The notes under the pieces were generated by a model. It was given only the letters and a program-made list of their open reading frames with translations. It was not told the origin of the DNA and did not search any database. The translations under genes and the position numbers were made by a program. Shown here piece after piece: positions 24,801-32,495 of a DNA stretch of 64,000 bases. Source of the DNA: Acidovorax sp. NCPPB 3576 (GTDB taxonomy: Bacteria; Pseudomonadota; Gammaproteobacteria; Burkholderiales; Burkholderiaceae_C); the NCBI RefSeq assembly GCF_028473605.1, contig NZ_CP097267.1, positions 4,642,501-4,706,500 of the forward strand. Reading direction: 5' to 3'. The stretch's first letter is position 1. The number at the start of each line of letters is the position of its first letter.

Positions 24801-24877
24801 AAAGAAGGGAGCCCCGGCGTTCCCCGCGGCGCAGGCGCTAACATCCTGCGCTTCGCCTCCACCAGCCCACCGCCGCC

Positions 24878-25720
24878 ATGAACGCCACGCCCGCCGCGAC
24901 CGATTCGACCCCTTCCGCCATCGCCTTCATCGGCGGGGGCAACATGGCCAGCGCCATCATCGGCGGGCTGATCCGCCAGGGCGTGCCGGCCGCGCAGATC
25001 GAAGTGGTCGAGCCCTGGGCCGAAGCCCGCGCCGCCCTGCTCTCGCAGCACGGCATCACGGCGCACGAAGCGGCCGGCCCCGCGCTGGCCCGGGCCGGCA
25101 CCGTGGTGTGGGCCGTCAAGCCCCAGACCTTCCAGGAAGCCGCCCAGCAGGCGCGCGCCCACACCGGCAGCGCCGTGCACCTGAGCGTGGCGGCCGGCAT
25201 CCGCTCGGACAGCATCGCCCGGTGGCTGGGCAGCGAACGCATCGTGCGCGCCATGCCCAACACCCCGGCGCTGATCGCCCGCGGCATGACGGCCCTTTAC
25301 GCCCGCCCCCAGGTGACCGCCGCCGAGCGCGCGGCCATCGAGCGGATCATCGCGACGACGGGGGAATTCCTGTGGGTGGACGACGAACCGCAGCTCGATG
25401 CCGTCACCGCCCTGTCGGGCTCGGGCCCGGCCTATGTGTTCCGCTTCCTGGAGGCCATGACCGAGGCCGGCGCCGCCATGGGCCTGACCCGCGCCCAGGC
25501 CCACCAGCTGGCCGTGGCCACCTTCGCCGGCGCCTCCGAACTGGCCCGCCGCTCCGACGAGCCGCCCGAGGTGCTGCGCCAGCGCGTCACCTCCAAGGGC
25601 GGCACCACCTACGCCGCCCTGCAGTCGATGGAGCAGGACGAAGTGCCCCAGCGCTTCATGCGCGCCATGGAGGCCGCGCGTGAGCGGGCGCGCGAACTGG
25701 GCGACGAGTTCGGCGCCTGA
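24878..25720 (+). CDS. proC: Pyrroline-5-carboxylate reductase
   Basis: 280 residues. Last step of proline synthesis: NAD(P)H-dependent reduction of pyrroline-5-carboxylate. N-terminal Rossmann motif FIGGGNMASAIIGGL (17-31), then VVWAVKPQ, RAMPNTPALI and the C-terminal signature TALSGSGPAYVF...RVTSKGGTTYAAL. It lies 77 bp after glpK, probably transcribed separately. Confidence 0.97.
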   Translation: MNATPAATDSTPSAIAFIGGGNMASAIIGGLIRQGVPAAQIEVVEPWAEARAALLSQHGITAHEAAGPALARAGTVVWAVKPQTFQEAAQQARAHTGSAVHLSVAAGIRSDSIARWLGSERIVRAMPNTPALIARGMTALYARPQVTAAERAAIERIIATTGEFLWVDDEPQLDAVTALSGSGPAYVFRFLEAMTEAGAAMGLTRAQAHQLAVATFAGASELARRSDEPPEVLRQRVTSKGGTTYAALQSMEQDEVPQRFMRAMEAARERARELGDEFGA

Positions 25721-25758
25721 TCGCCAGCGCGGGCGGGCGCCCCGCCGGCTTCAAGCCA

Positions 25759-25812
25759 AAACGCCCTCCAGCACAATAAGTACTAGGGCATATCGCTACA
25801 AAAACAATAGCA
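25759..25812. repeat. Short interspersed repeat, copy A
   Basis: Contains CCTCCAGCACAATA, CTAGGGCATAT and the hairpin GCTA-CAAAAACAA-TAGC (25795-25811) in the convergent gap between proC and ubiA. It matches copy C at 60743 block by block (CCTCCAGCGCAATATTAT, CTAGGGCATAT, GCTA...TAGC). Confidence 0.75.
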
Positions 25813-25814
25813 AC

Positions 25815-26690
25815 TTACCGCAGCGCGTAACCCACGGCGATGCCGGCGAACAGCGTGAACCCGATCCAGTGGTTCTCGCGGAAGGCCCGAAAGCAACCCT
25901 CGCGCGTGCGGTGGCGGATCAGCGCGAAGTGCCACGCCACCTGGGCCAGCACCGCGCCGATCGCGAGGTGGAACGCCGCGCCCAGCCCCAACGGCGCCAG
26001 CGAAACGCCCCAGAAAGCCACCAGCAGCAGGTAGAACGCCAGGATGGCCGCGACGTCGAAGCGGCCCAGCGTGATGGCCGAGGTCTTCATGCCGATCTTC
26101 AGGTCGTCGTCGCGGTCCACCATGGCGTATTCGGTGTCGTAGGCCAGCACCCAGAACAGATTGCCCAGCACCAGCCACAGCGCCAGCCACGGCACCTCGC
26201 CGCGCACGGCGGTGAACGCCATCGGAATGCCCATGCTGAACGCCACGCCCAGCACCGCCTGCGGCATCGAGAAGAACCGCTTGGTGAACGGGTACAGCAC
26301 CGTCACCGCCAGCGCCGGCACCGACCAGGCGATGGTGATGGCATTGGTGGTGAGCACCAGCGCGAAGGCGACCAGCGCCAGCACCGCCCCCACAGCCAGC
26401 GCCTCGCGCGGGGAGACGGCGCCGCTGGTCACCGGCCGCTGCGCCGTGCGCTTGACGTGTCGGTCGAACCGGCGGTCGGCCACGTCGTTCACGCAGCAGC
26501 CCGCGCTGCGCATCAGGATGGTGCCCAGCGTGAACACGGCCAGCAGGTGCCAGCCGGGGAATCCGCCCGCCGCGACCCACAGCGCCGACAGCGTGGGCCA
26601 CAGCAGCAGCAGCCAGCCGGCCGGGCGGCTCCAGCGGATCAGGTCAAGGTAGAGCGACAGGCGCGACGGCGTGGGGGCGGAAAGCGGCAT
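25815..26690 (-). CDS. ubiA: 4-hydroxybenzoate polyprenyltransferase
   Basis: 291 residues from the ATG at 26690. UbiA prenylates 4-hydroxybenzoate in ubiquinone synthesis in the inner membrane. Both aspartate-rich Mg-diphosphate motifs are present: NDVADRRFD (68-76) and [12 protein letters not shown] (185-196). About eight membrane segments. The upstream open extension to 26810 crosses a purine-rich stretch and the dps terminator and is not coding. Confidence 0.96.
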   Translation of the reverse strand: MPLSAPTPSRLSLYLDLIRWSRPAGWLLLLWPTLSALWVAAGGFPGWHLLAVFTLGTILMRSAGCCVNDVADRRFDRHVKRTAQRPVTSGAVSPREALAVGAVLALVAFALVLTTNAITIAWSVPALAVTVLYPFTKRFFSMPQAVLGVAFSMGIPMAFTAVRGEVPWLALWLVLGNLFWVLAYDTEYAMVDRDDDLKIGMKTSAITLGRFDVAAILAFYLLLVAFWGVSLAPLGLGAAFHLAIGAVLAQVAWHFALIRHRTREGCFRAFRENHWIGFTLFAGIAVGYALR

Positions 26691-26740
26691 GGCGCGGAAA
26701 AAGGAAAGGAAAGAAAGAGAGAGAAAGAGAGGGGACCCGG

Positions 26741-26772
26741 GAAACGAAAACGCCCGCACGGGTGGGCGGGCG
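26741..26772 (-). terminator. Intrinsic terminator after dps
   Basis: Perfect 7-bp stem CGCCCGC (26751-26757) / GCGGGCG (26766-26772), followed on the minus strand by TTTTCGTTTC. It lies 34 bp after the dps stop codon and before ubiA. Confidence 0.75.
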
Positions 26773-26806
26773 CTGGCTGGGCAGGGCCGTGCAAGGCCCG
26801 GCCGGC

Positions 26807-27331
26807 TCACTCCTCCAGGAGCGAGCGCAGCATCCAGGCGGTCTGCTCATGCACCGCCAGGCGCTGGGTCAGCAGATCGGCCGTGGGTTCGTCGCTGGCC
26901 TTGTCGGCCACCGGGAACAGTTCGCGCGCCGTGCGGGCGACGGCCTCGTGGCCTTCGACCAGGATGCGCACCATCTCCAGAGCGTGGGGCGGCTCGGTGG
27001 GCGCGTCGGGCAGCGAGGTGAGCTTGCCGAACTGCGCGTAAGAGCCCGGCGCCGCATGGCCCAGCGAGCGGATGCGCTCGGCCACCGGGTCCACCGCGTT
27101 CCACAGCTCGGTGTACTGCCCCATGAACATGGTGTGCAGCGTGTTGAACATCGGGCCCGTCACGTTCCAGTGGAAGTTGTGGGTGGTGAGGTACAGCGTG
27201 TAGGTGTCGGCCAGCAGGCGCGACAGGCCTTGCGCGATGGCCGCACGGTCCTTGTCGCTGATGCCGATGTTGATGCGCGGTGCGCCGCTGGCGCTGGCGC
27301 GGGCGATAGGGGTCTTGGGTGTTTTTGCCAT
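26807..27331 (-). CDS. dps: Dps-type DNA-binding ferritin
   Basis: 174 residues from the ATG at 27331, with AAGGAG upstream. Dps forms dodecamers that bind DNA and detoxify iron and peroxide. The inter-subunit ferroxidase ligands have the family spacing: H54, H66, D81 and E85 (HWNVTGP...LH...D...AER). A basic N-terminal tail ([11 protein letters not shown]) can bind DNA. Dps is a common OxyR target, and oxyR lies 3 kb away on the same strand. Confidence 0.95.
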   Translation of the reverse strand: MAKTPKTPIARASASGAPRINIGISDKDRAAIAQGLSRLLADTYTLYLTTHNFHWNVTGPMFNTLHTMFMGQYTELWNAVDPVAERIRSLGHAAPGSYAQFGKLTSLPDAPTEPPHALEMVRILVEGHEAVARTARELFPVADKASDEPTADLLTQRLAVHEQTAWMLRSLLEE

Positions 27332-27478
27332 GGAGAACTCCTTCGGGTGCTGAACTGAACGATGCGTTGCGTTGCCATCTTGCCGGCCCGGGCGGGCCTC
27401 CGCCGCTGAGGGGGAGGCGTGGCGCCCGGGCGCCTGAAACACTTTAGCGCATGCAGGGCGGCCAGCGGCCGCCCGGGG

Positions 27479-29233
27479 TCACTGCATCTGCGGCAGGTTG
27501 CCGATGCGCACCAGCATCTCGGTGAACATCTGCATGTCGGCGTCGAGGTCGGTCACTTCCTTGAATTCCTTCGCGTTGTGGGCCGTGTACTTCTTGCCCG
27601 GCATCGCGGGGCCGAAGTTGATCGCGTTGGGCATCAGCTTGGCCGTGGTGCTGCCGGCCGTGGGCACGGGCTTGGCCTCCAGGCCGGTGGTGTCGCCGAA
27701 GGTGTTGAGCAACGTGGACAGCCAGGCGCCCTGAGGGTCGCGCGCCATCCACTCGCCCTGGCTGTGGTCCACCTCGACCGCCACGCCGGCCTGCGTGCCC
27801 CACGCCTGGATGCGCGCCGTGGTGGCCTTCGTCAGCACGTCCGCCGTGCTGCCGCGCGGCATGCGCACGTTCACCAGCACATCGACCTTGCCGTCCTTCT
27901 CGCGCACCAGGTTGGGCGACATGGTGAGCGGTCCCATGAAGTCGTCGCTGTACGCCAGGCCCATCGTGCGGCCCAGGTAGTCGGTGCCGTACAGATCAGC
28001 GATGTAGCGCACCGCGCCGGCATAGCCGTTGGCCGCCAGCGGCACGCCGGACTCCTGCAGGAACAGCGCCAGGCGCGGCAGCGGGTTCACGCCCTCTTCG
28101 GGACGCGAGCCGTGGGCCGACGTTCCCGTGACCTTGACCGTGAGCGCAGCGCCGTCCTGAACGATGTCGATGGCGAAGGGGCCGCCCTGGCCAGTGTATT
28201 TGGCGATGAACGCCTCGCGGGCCGCGCCCAGGCGCTGCGCCGTGGCGGCCAGGTCGCCACCTTGCAGGCGTGCGGTGGCCGTCTGCGGCACGGCGTTGGC
28301 CGAGGCGGCGCCCGTCATCGCAGCGATGGTGACTGCGCCGGCCGGCGCGGTGGCGGTGGGCGCCAGCGCGAACGACGCACGCAGCGCGCCGGAGCCCTTT
28401 TCGGCCACCACGGCGGGGTACTTGCTGTCCAGCACGATGTTGTACTCGGGCAGCGCGGTCTTGGCGCGGTAGTACTTCATCGCGTCGCCGCCCGTCTCTT
28501 CGGTCGTCTCGACCATCAGGCGGATCGTGCGGGCCATCGGCAGGCCGCTGTCCTTGACCGCCTTCATCGCGTACAGCACGGCGGCGATGGAGCCCTTGTC
28601 GTCGATGGAGCCCCGGCCATACAGGTTGCCGCCCACGCGTGTGAGCTTGAACGGGTCCAGGCGCGTGCCGTCGTCCAGCACCCATTCGTCGGCCACCACG
28701 GGCACCACGTCGGCATGCGTGAGGATGCCGAATTCTTCTGTGCCCGTGCCGGGCAGCTTCACTTCGAAAATGCGGTTGTCCACGTTGCGGTACTGCAGGC
28801 CGAAATCCCTGGCCATGCCTTCGACCAGCGTGCCGAAGGCGATGATCGCCTTGTCTTCGTGCGGCGGCACCTTGTCGGCGCGCACCGTGGGAATCGCCAC
28901 CATCTTCGCGGTCGTGTCGATCACCGCCGTGTGGTGGTGCAGGCGGTTGTACAGGCCCAGCAGGCGGCTGATGTTCACCAGATCGTCGCCCGCCAGCGTG
29001 GCCTTGGATTCATACGCCTTCACGCTGGGCGCCAGCGCAGGATAGGTGCGCACCGCGCGTTCGAGGAACGCGCTGAAATCGCCGCTGGGCGCGCCCGTCT
29101 CGGCGACCACCAGGCGGTCCAGATCGGGTTTCTTGAGCGTGCCCGCCAGCGGCGCGGTATCGGCGGGCGCCGTCACGCTGGAGCAGGCCGAAAGGCCCAG
29201 GGCCAGCCCGGCCGCCATCAAAAGCTTCTTCAT
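27479..29233 (-). CDS. M20-family metallopeptidase lipoprotein
   Basis: 584 residues from the ATG at 29233. The N-terminus is a lipoprotein signal with lipobox LSAC (C17), so it is anchored in the envelope. Di-zinc M20 ligands are seen: H173 and D175 (LTHADVVPVV), D211 (GRGSIDDKGS), E245/E246 (ETTEETGGD) and D269 (IVLDSKYP). The central dimerisation domain follows. It is longer than most M20 enzymes (about 400-480) and closest in layout to the PepV-like dipeptidase branch. Substrate unknown; peptide scavenging in the periplasm is likely. Single gene between dps and oxyR. Confidence 0.9.
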   Translation of the reverse strand: MKKLLMAAGLALGLSACSSVTAPADTAPLAGTLKKPDLDRLVVAETGAPSGDFSAFLERAVRTYPALAPSVKAYESKATLAGDDLVNISRLLGLYNRLHHHTAVIDTTAKMVAIPTVRADKVPPHEDKAIIAFGTLVEGMARDFGLQYRNVDNRIFEVKLPGTGTEEFGILTHADVVPVVADEWVLDDGTRLDPFKLTRVGGNLYGRGSIDDKGSIAAVLYAMKAVKDSGLPMARTIRLMVETTEETGGDAMKYYRAKTALPEYNIVLDSKYPAVVAEKGSGALRASFALAPTATAPAGAVTIAAMTGAASANAVPQTATARLQGGDLAATAQRLGAAREAFIAKYTGQGGPFAIDIVQDGAALTVKVTGTSAHGSRPEEGVNPLPRLALFLQESGVPLAANGYAGAVRYIADLYGTDYLGRTMGLAYSDDFMGPLTMSPNLVREKDGKVDVLVNVRMPRGSTADVLTKATTARIQAWGTQAGVAVEVDHSQGEWMARDPQGAWLSTLLNTFGDTTGLEAKPVPTAGSTTAKLMPNAINFGPAMPGKKYTAHNAKEFKEVTDLDADMQMFTEMLVRIGNLPQMQ

Positions 29234-29457
29234 GGAATGTTGTCCTTGGATTGTGGAAAAGCGCAGCGCCGCTCGCAGGCGGCATGTGGCGCAGCCTGCG
29301 GGCGGGACGGGTGGAGGATGACCACCGGCCGCGCGCGGGGCGAGTTTAGCCCTGCCCCGAGGCGTTTGGATGAAGGCTGCACGGCAGTCAGCGCCGACCG
29401 CGCTGCCACCATGTCCCGAAGACGTGCCGAGGAAGCCCCGGAGAAGGAGCCCGCGCC

Positions 29458-30423
29458 TCAGGACAGGCGCGTCACGCCCGGCAGTTCGCAGGCATAGATC
29501 GCATTGCGCAGCGCAGCGATCGCCTCGTAGCGGGTGAAGCTGCGGCGCCAGGCCAGCACCACGCGGCGCATCGGTGGCGGGCTGCCGTCGTCTTCCTGGA
29601 TGGGCAGGTAGCGGATGTGCGTGTCGTCGCTCTTCCTGCGGCGCGAACCCGTGTGCAGCGCATCGCGCGGCACCGACAGGCGCGGCACCAGCGTCACGCC
29701 CATGCCGGCCGACACCATGTGCTTGATCGTCTCCAGCGATGAGCCCTCGAACGTGCGCCGGATGCCCTCGGCATTGCTCGCAAAGCGCGCGAACTCGGGG
29801 CACACCTCCAGCACATGGTCGCGAAAGCAGTGGCCCGCGCCCAACAGCAGCATCGTCTCGCTCTTGAGCTGCGCGGCGGAGATGGATTTCTGTTCGGCCA
29901 GCGGGTGGCTGCTGGGCACGGCCGCCATGAAGGGCTCGTCATACAGCTGCGCCATCGCCAGGCCCGTGTCGGGAAACGGCTCGGCCATGATCGCGCAATC
30001 GATCTCGCCGGTGCGCAGCATCTCCAGCAGCTTGACCGTGAAGTTCTCCTGCAGCATGAGCGGCATCTGCGGCGTGCGCGCGATGGCATGGCGCACCAGC
30101 TCGGGCAGCAGGTAGGGCCCGATGGTGTAGATCACCCCCAGCGTGAGCGCCCCGGCCAGCGGGTCCTTGCCGCGCTTGGCGATTTCCTTGATGGCGGCGG
30201 CCTGCTCCAGCACGCTCTGCGCCTGGCGCACGATCTCGTCGCCCAGCGAGGTGACCGACACCTCGCCCGCGCTGCGCTCGAAGAGTTTGACCTCCAGCTC
30301 GTCTTCCAGCTTCTTGATGGCCACCGACAGCGTGGGCTGCGATACGTAGCAAGCATCGGCCGCCCGGCCAAAGTGCTTCTCCCGGGCCACAGCGACGATG
30401 TATTTGAGTTCCGTGAGGGTCAT
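29458..30423 (-). CDS. oxyR: Hydrogen peroxide sensor OxyR (LysR family)
   Basis: 321 residues from the ATG at 30423 (MTLTELKYIVAVAREKHFGRAA). N-terminal LysR helix-turn-helix (about 18-37, AADACYVSQPTLSVAIKKLE). The redox pair is exactly where E. coli has it: C199 and C208 in GHCFRDHVLEVC. Oxidation to a disulfide activates peroxide defence genes. In related genomes recG is the usual neighbour; here 12.5 kb of foreign-looking DNA separates them. Confidence 0.96.
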   Translation of the reverse strand: MTLTELKYIVAVAREKHFGRAADACYVSQPTLSVAIKKLEDELEVKLFERSAGEVSVTSLGDEIVRQAQSVLEQAAAIKEIAKRGKDPLAGALTLGVIYTIGPYLLPELVRHAIARTPQMPLMLQENFTVKLLEMLRTGEIDCAIMAEPFPDTGLAMAQLYDEPFMAAVPSSHPLAEQKSISAAQLKSETMLLLGAGHCFRDHVLEVCPEFARFASNAEGIRRTFEGSSLETIKHMVSAGMGVTLVPRLSVPRDALHTGSRRRKSDDTHIRYLPIQEDDGSPPPMRRVVLAWRRSFTRYEAIAALRNAIYACELPGVTRLS

Positions 30424-30937
30424 TGTTGGATGCGGATTGGCGAACGCGACATTGTGCGCTGAGATGAAACCCCTGTCGGTCGGCAGTTCGCGAGCAACGC
30501 GGTGGGGGGGAAGGAACTTTACCCAGGCTTCACATTGGGTGGCGGGGCGGGCCAGGGGCTGGCGAAAGGTGCATTGCATGCCCGGCAAACGCTAGTGGCT
30601 GAGGCATGCGCGTTGCGCGCTAATGGGGCTTGCCAGCCATCTTCGCCGCGATTTTCCTTATGGCCGAATAGGCTTCATGCCCTAGAAAATCATGGTCATG
30701 ACGCTATTAAAAATATAGCACATCGAATGTGTTTGTTCCGAACTCTGGCGAGGGCAAGTCGTCGGCCCAGGGGGATGGATTCCGTCCGCATTGGACGGCT
30801 GAGAAATTAACGCCTTGCCGCCATGCATCGCTCTGAACACTGCTGCGGGAGTACCAACGCCATAAGGCGAATTGATTTGCCACATAAACGATCAGATGGG
30901 TTTCGTGCTGTTTAGGCCGCCTTCCGCCGCCTCGCTG
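30424..30937. other. Gene-poor left edge of the Rhs island
   Basis: No credible gene is seen on either strand. It holds an interspersed repeat copy (30679-30719), and the base composition falls from the GC-rich chromosomal level to AT-richer DNA from about 30650 onward, marking the left boundary of the island. Confidence 0.6.
30679..30719. repeat. Short interspersed repeat, copy B
   Basis: GCCCTAG (30679-30685), then GCTAT-TAAAAAT-ATAGC hairpin (30703-30719). The same blocks in the same order occur at 36059-36088, where the hairpin is split by the IS. Confidence 0.65.
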
Positions 30938-31000
30938 TTACGACTTCCGCGTTGGTTGGGCTTTTTCGGATTGCTCTTCATCCGAATTCATCTCAGGCAT
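30938..31000 (-). other. 20-codon open frame overlapping the end of the orphan gene
   Basis: ATG at 31000 overlaps the stop codon of the upstream gene as TAATG, and the frame reads MPEMNSDEEQSEKAQPTRKS before TAA. It may be the start of a gene truncated by rearrangement or chance. No function can be suggested. Confidence 0.2.
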
Positions 31001-31308
31001 TACGCTTGATTCTTAAACATCGCGCTGTGCCAATAGCCTTGCGAGTCATTCAGCCAGTCAAACTTCTTTTTTTCTGCGAGCGCGCGTAAAGGGGCAAGTG
31101 GTATCTCATAGCGCCAAAGCAGGGCTAGCAACTCACACATTGCTTCTTTGTCAAGGGCAGAAATGCCGATATCAATCAACAAATATCGACCTACGCCCCT
31201 CACGCTGCGTATTGCAATTATTTCTTCCAGACCTTGAAAAAGGCGCCGCTCATCACCTCGTGAGTAAAAATTGCCTAAAGCTATCTGTAAAATCAAATCG
31301 CATTCCAA
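31000..31308 (-). CDS. Orphan small protein, possible displaced immunity protein
   Basis: 102 residues, low GC, unlike its chromosomal neighbours. The first usable start is a TTG at 31308 directly after an in-frame TGA, so the 5' end may be lost. The protein looks soluble and compact, with DIGISALDKEAMCELLALLWRYEIPLAPLRAL in the middle and SQGYWHSAMF near the end; it is not a transposase or regulator that I recognise. Position downstream of Rhs toxin genes, on the same strand, fits the usual row of orphan immunity genes. Function is inferred from place only. Confidence 0.45.
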   Translation of the reverse strand: MECDLILQIALGNFYSRGDERRLFQGLEEIIAIRSVRGVGRYLLIDIGISALDKEAMCELLALLWRYEIPLAPLRALAEKKKFDWLNDSQGYWHSAMFKNQA

Positions 31309-31443
31309 TCACCGGCGATTGCCAAGAAAAAATTTAACGACTGTCACCTAGGCAATAGCAAGTAGCTAACGCCCTTTTCTTGAGAGCCAAACATGCCTGT
31401 AGCCGCTTTAGACCAGTGGTTTTACCAATCAATCCCTTCCTTT

Positions 31444-31704
31444 CTAATCAATATTTTTTCGCCGATTTTCCTCAACAGCGAGAGGTGGTATTTCGGGCTG
31501 CTGAGAAACAGGAGACTCAGTGAAAGCCCCCCAAATCCCTCCGATGATCCACACTCCAACCCACCCGATTACAAGAATCGTCATAGCCACAGCAATCAGG
31601 AAAAACCCCATGCCACCGCCGCCATAAGGTATTGCAGACCCAATAGCTGCCAACCATGCCAAAACGGTCAATGCACAGACAATCAAGAACAATAAAAAAC
31701 CCAT
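31444..31704 (-). CDS. Small two-helix membrane protein
   Basis: 86 residues from the ATG at 31704 with GAGGGG upstream. Two hydrophobic helices (about 2-24 and 32-60) joined by PYGGGG, then a polar tail (about 62-86). I do not recognise the family. Small membrane proteins in this setting can be immunity proteins against pore-forming or membrane-targeted toxins, but there is no direct evidence here. Confidence 0.55.
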   Translation of the reverse strand: MGFLLFLIVCALTVLAWLAAIGSAIPYGGGGMGFFLIAVAMTILVIGWVGVWIIGGIWGAFTESPVSQQPEIPPLAVEENRRKNID

Positions 31705-32064
31705 GAGCCCCTCATTTGATTAGAAAATAATTAATCATCAATTCAACTACTACTCCTCAACCTCCAAATCATTAGATTGGATTTTATCGGGAATTGATCA
31801 CTCGGCATTACATTCATCCATTCAATTTAAAAACTCACGCTGCACGCAACGCATACGCCAATTCTCTCCACGCCATGGACAAAATCCATCAATTGCCAAT
31901 CTAGGACGATGACAATGCCGCAGTAGCCGTCGTGCGCAAATGGCTTTCTTCTGTCACCCCTGGCCCGCTACGCCCCCAGAGCCTATGGTCTGCGTGCGAT
32001 GAAGGTGCCAGCGGTATGACTCAGTGATAGCACCGTTTAGAAAATGGCTTCGCTATTGGTGAAA
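31705..32064. other. AT-rich gap with a possible gene remnant
   Basis: No intact gene. On the plus strand 31901-32020 there is a short frame reading DDDNAAVAVVRKWLSSV and on to a TGA, preceded by MDKIHQLPI and a stop. It looks like the decayed end of a coding sequence, but I cannot assign a family. Confidence 0.35.
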
Positions 32065-32457
32065 TCACGTCTCAGCGCGAAGGGTCATTGACGTAAACGA
32101 GGCAAGAATTTGCGCTCCGAAAACTGCGGTTATTTCCACCATCTCAAGTTCACCGCGAAGCACTCTCTCAACAACTGCATGTGCGATCGTGGCTAACCGC
32201 GGCTCACAGTCGTTCTCTGCGACGCCAGTCATCAAAAAATATGCTGCATCACGAAGGGACGAGTCTTCCGTACCTTGCGTCCAATGTTTCATATTTTCAA
32301 TGATATTCTGCTGCCTCAATTCGTTGACAAGAAACCTCTCAATGCCATGCAACTCTAGAAAGAACTTAGTCCCGTCAGACCTGATAATCGACAATGAAAT
32401 CTCGCGACCTGTATCATCAATTTGCACTCCCAGTAATCTACTTTCTACAAAATTCAT
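32065..32457 (-). CDS. Candidate immunity protein for Rhs toxin 1
   Basis: 130 residues from the ATG at 32457, soluble, no signal peptide, mixed alpha/beta (starts MNFVESRLLGVQIDDTG). It begins 38 bp after the stop codon of the rhs1 gene on the same strand, the standard place for the cognate immunity gene, and shares the low GC of the toxin tip. A cytoplasmic immunity protein fits a toxin tip that acts in the cytosol. I recognise no family. Confidence 0.6.
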   Translation of the reverse strand: MNFVESRLLGVQIDDTGREISLSIIRSDGTKFFLELHGIERFLVNELRQQNIIENMKHWTQGTEDSSLRDAAYFLMTGVAENDCEPRLATIAHAVVERVLRGELEMVEITAVFGAQILASFTSMTLRAET

Positions 32458-32495
32458 ATAAAATCTTTTCTAAATCAATTGTCAGGATCAGCAAT

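Noticed and set aside
26700..26735. Purine-rich GAAAG/GAGA tract as a regulatory element
   Set aside because: Short simple-sequence DNA between ubiA and the dps terminator with no palindrome or promoter match.
30502..30810. Plus-strand open frame upstream of oxyR
   Set aside because: No RBS, no recognisable motif, crosses the interspersed repeat and the composition boundary.
31901..32020. Transposase remnant reading DDDNAAVAVVRKWLSSV
   Set aside because: Too short and interrupted for a family assignment; left as an unassigned fragment.
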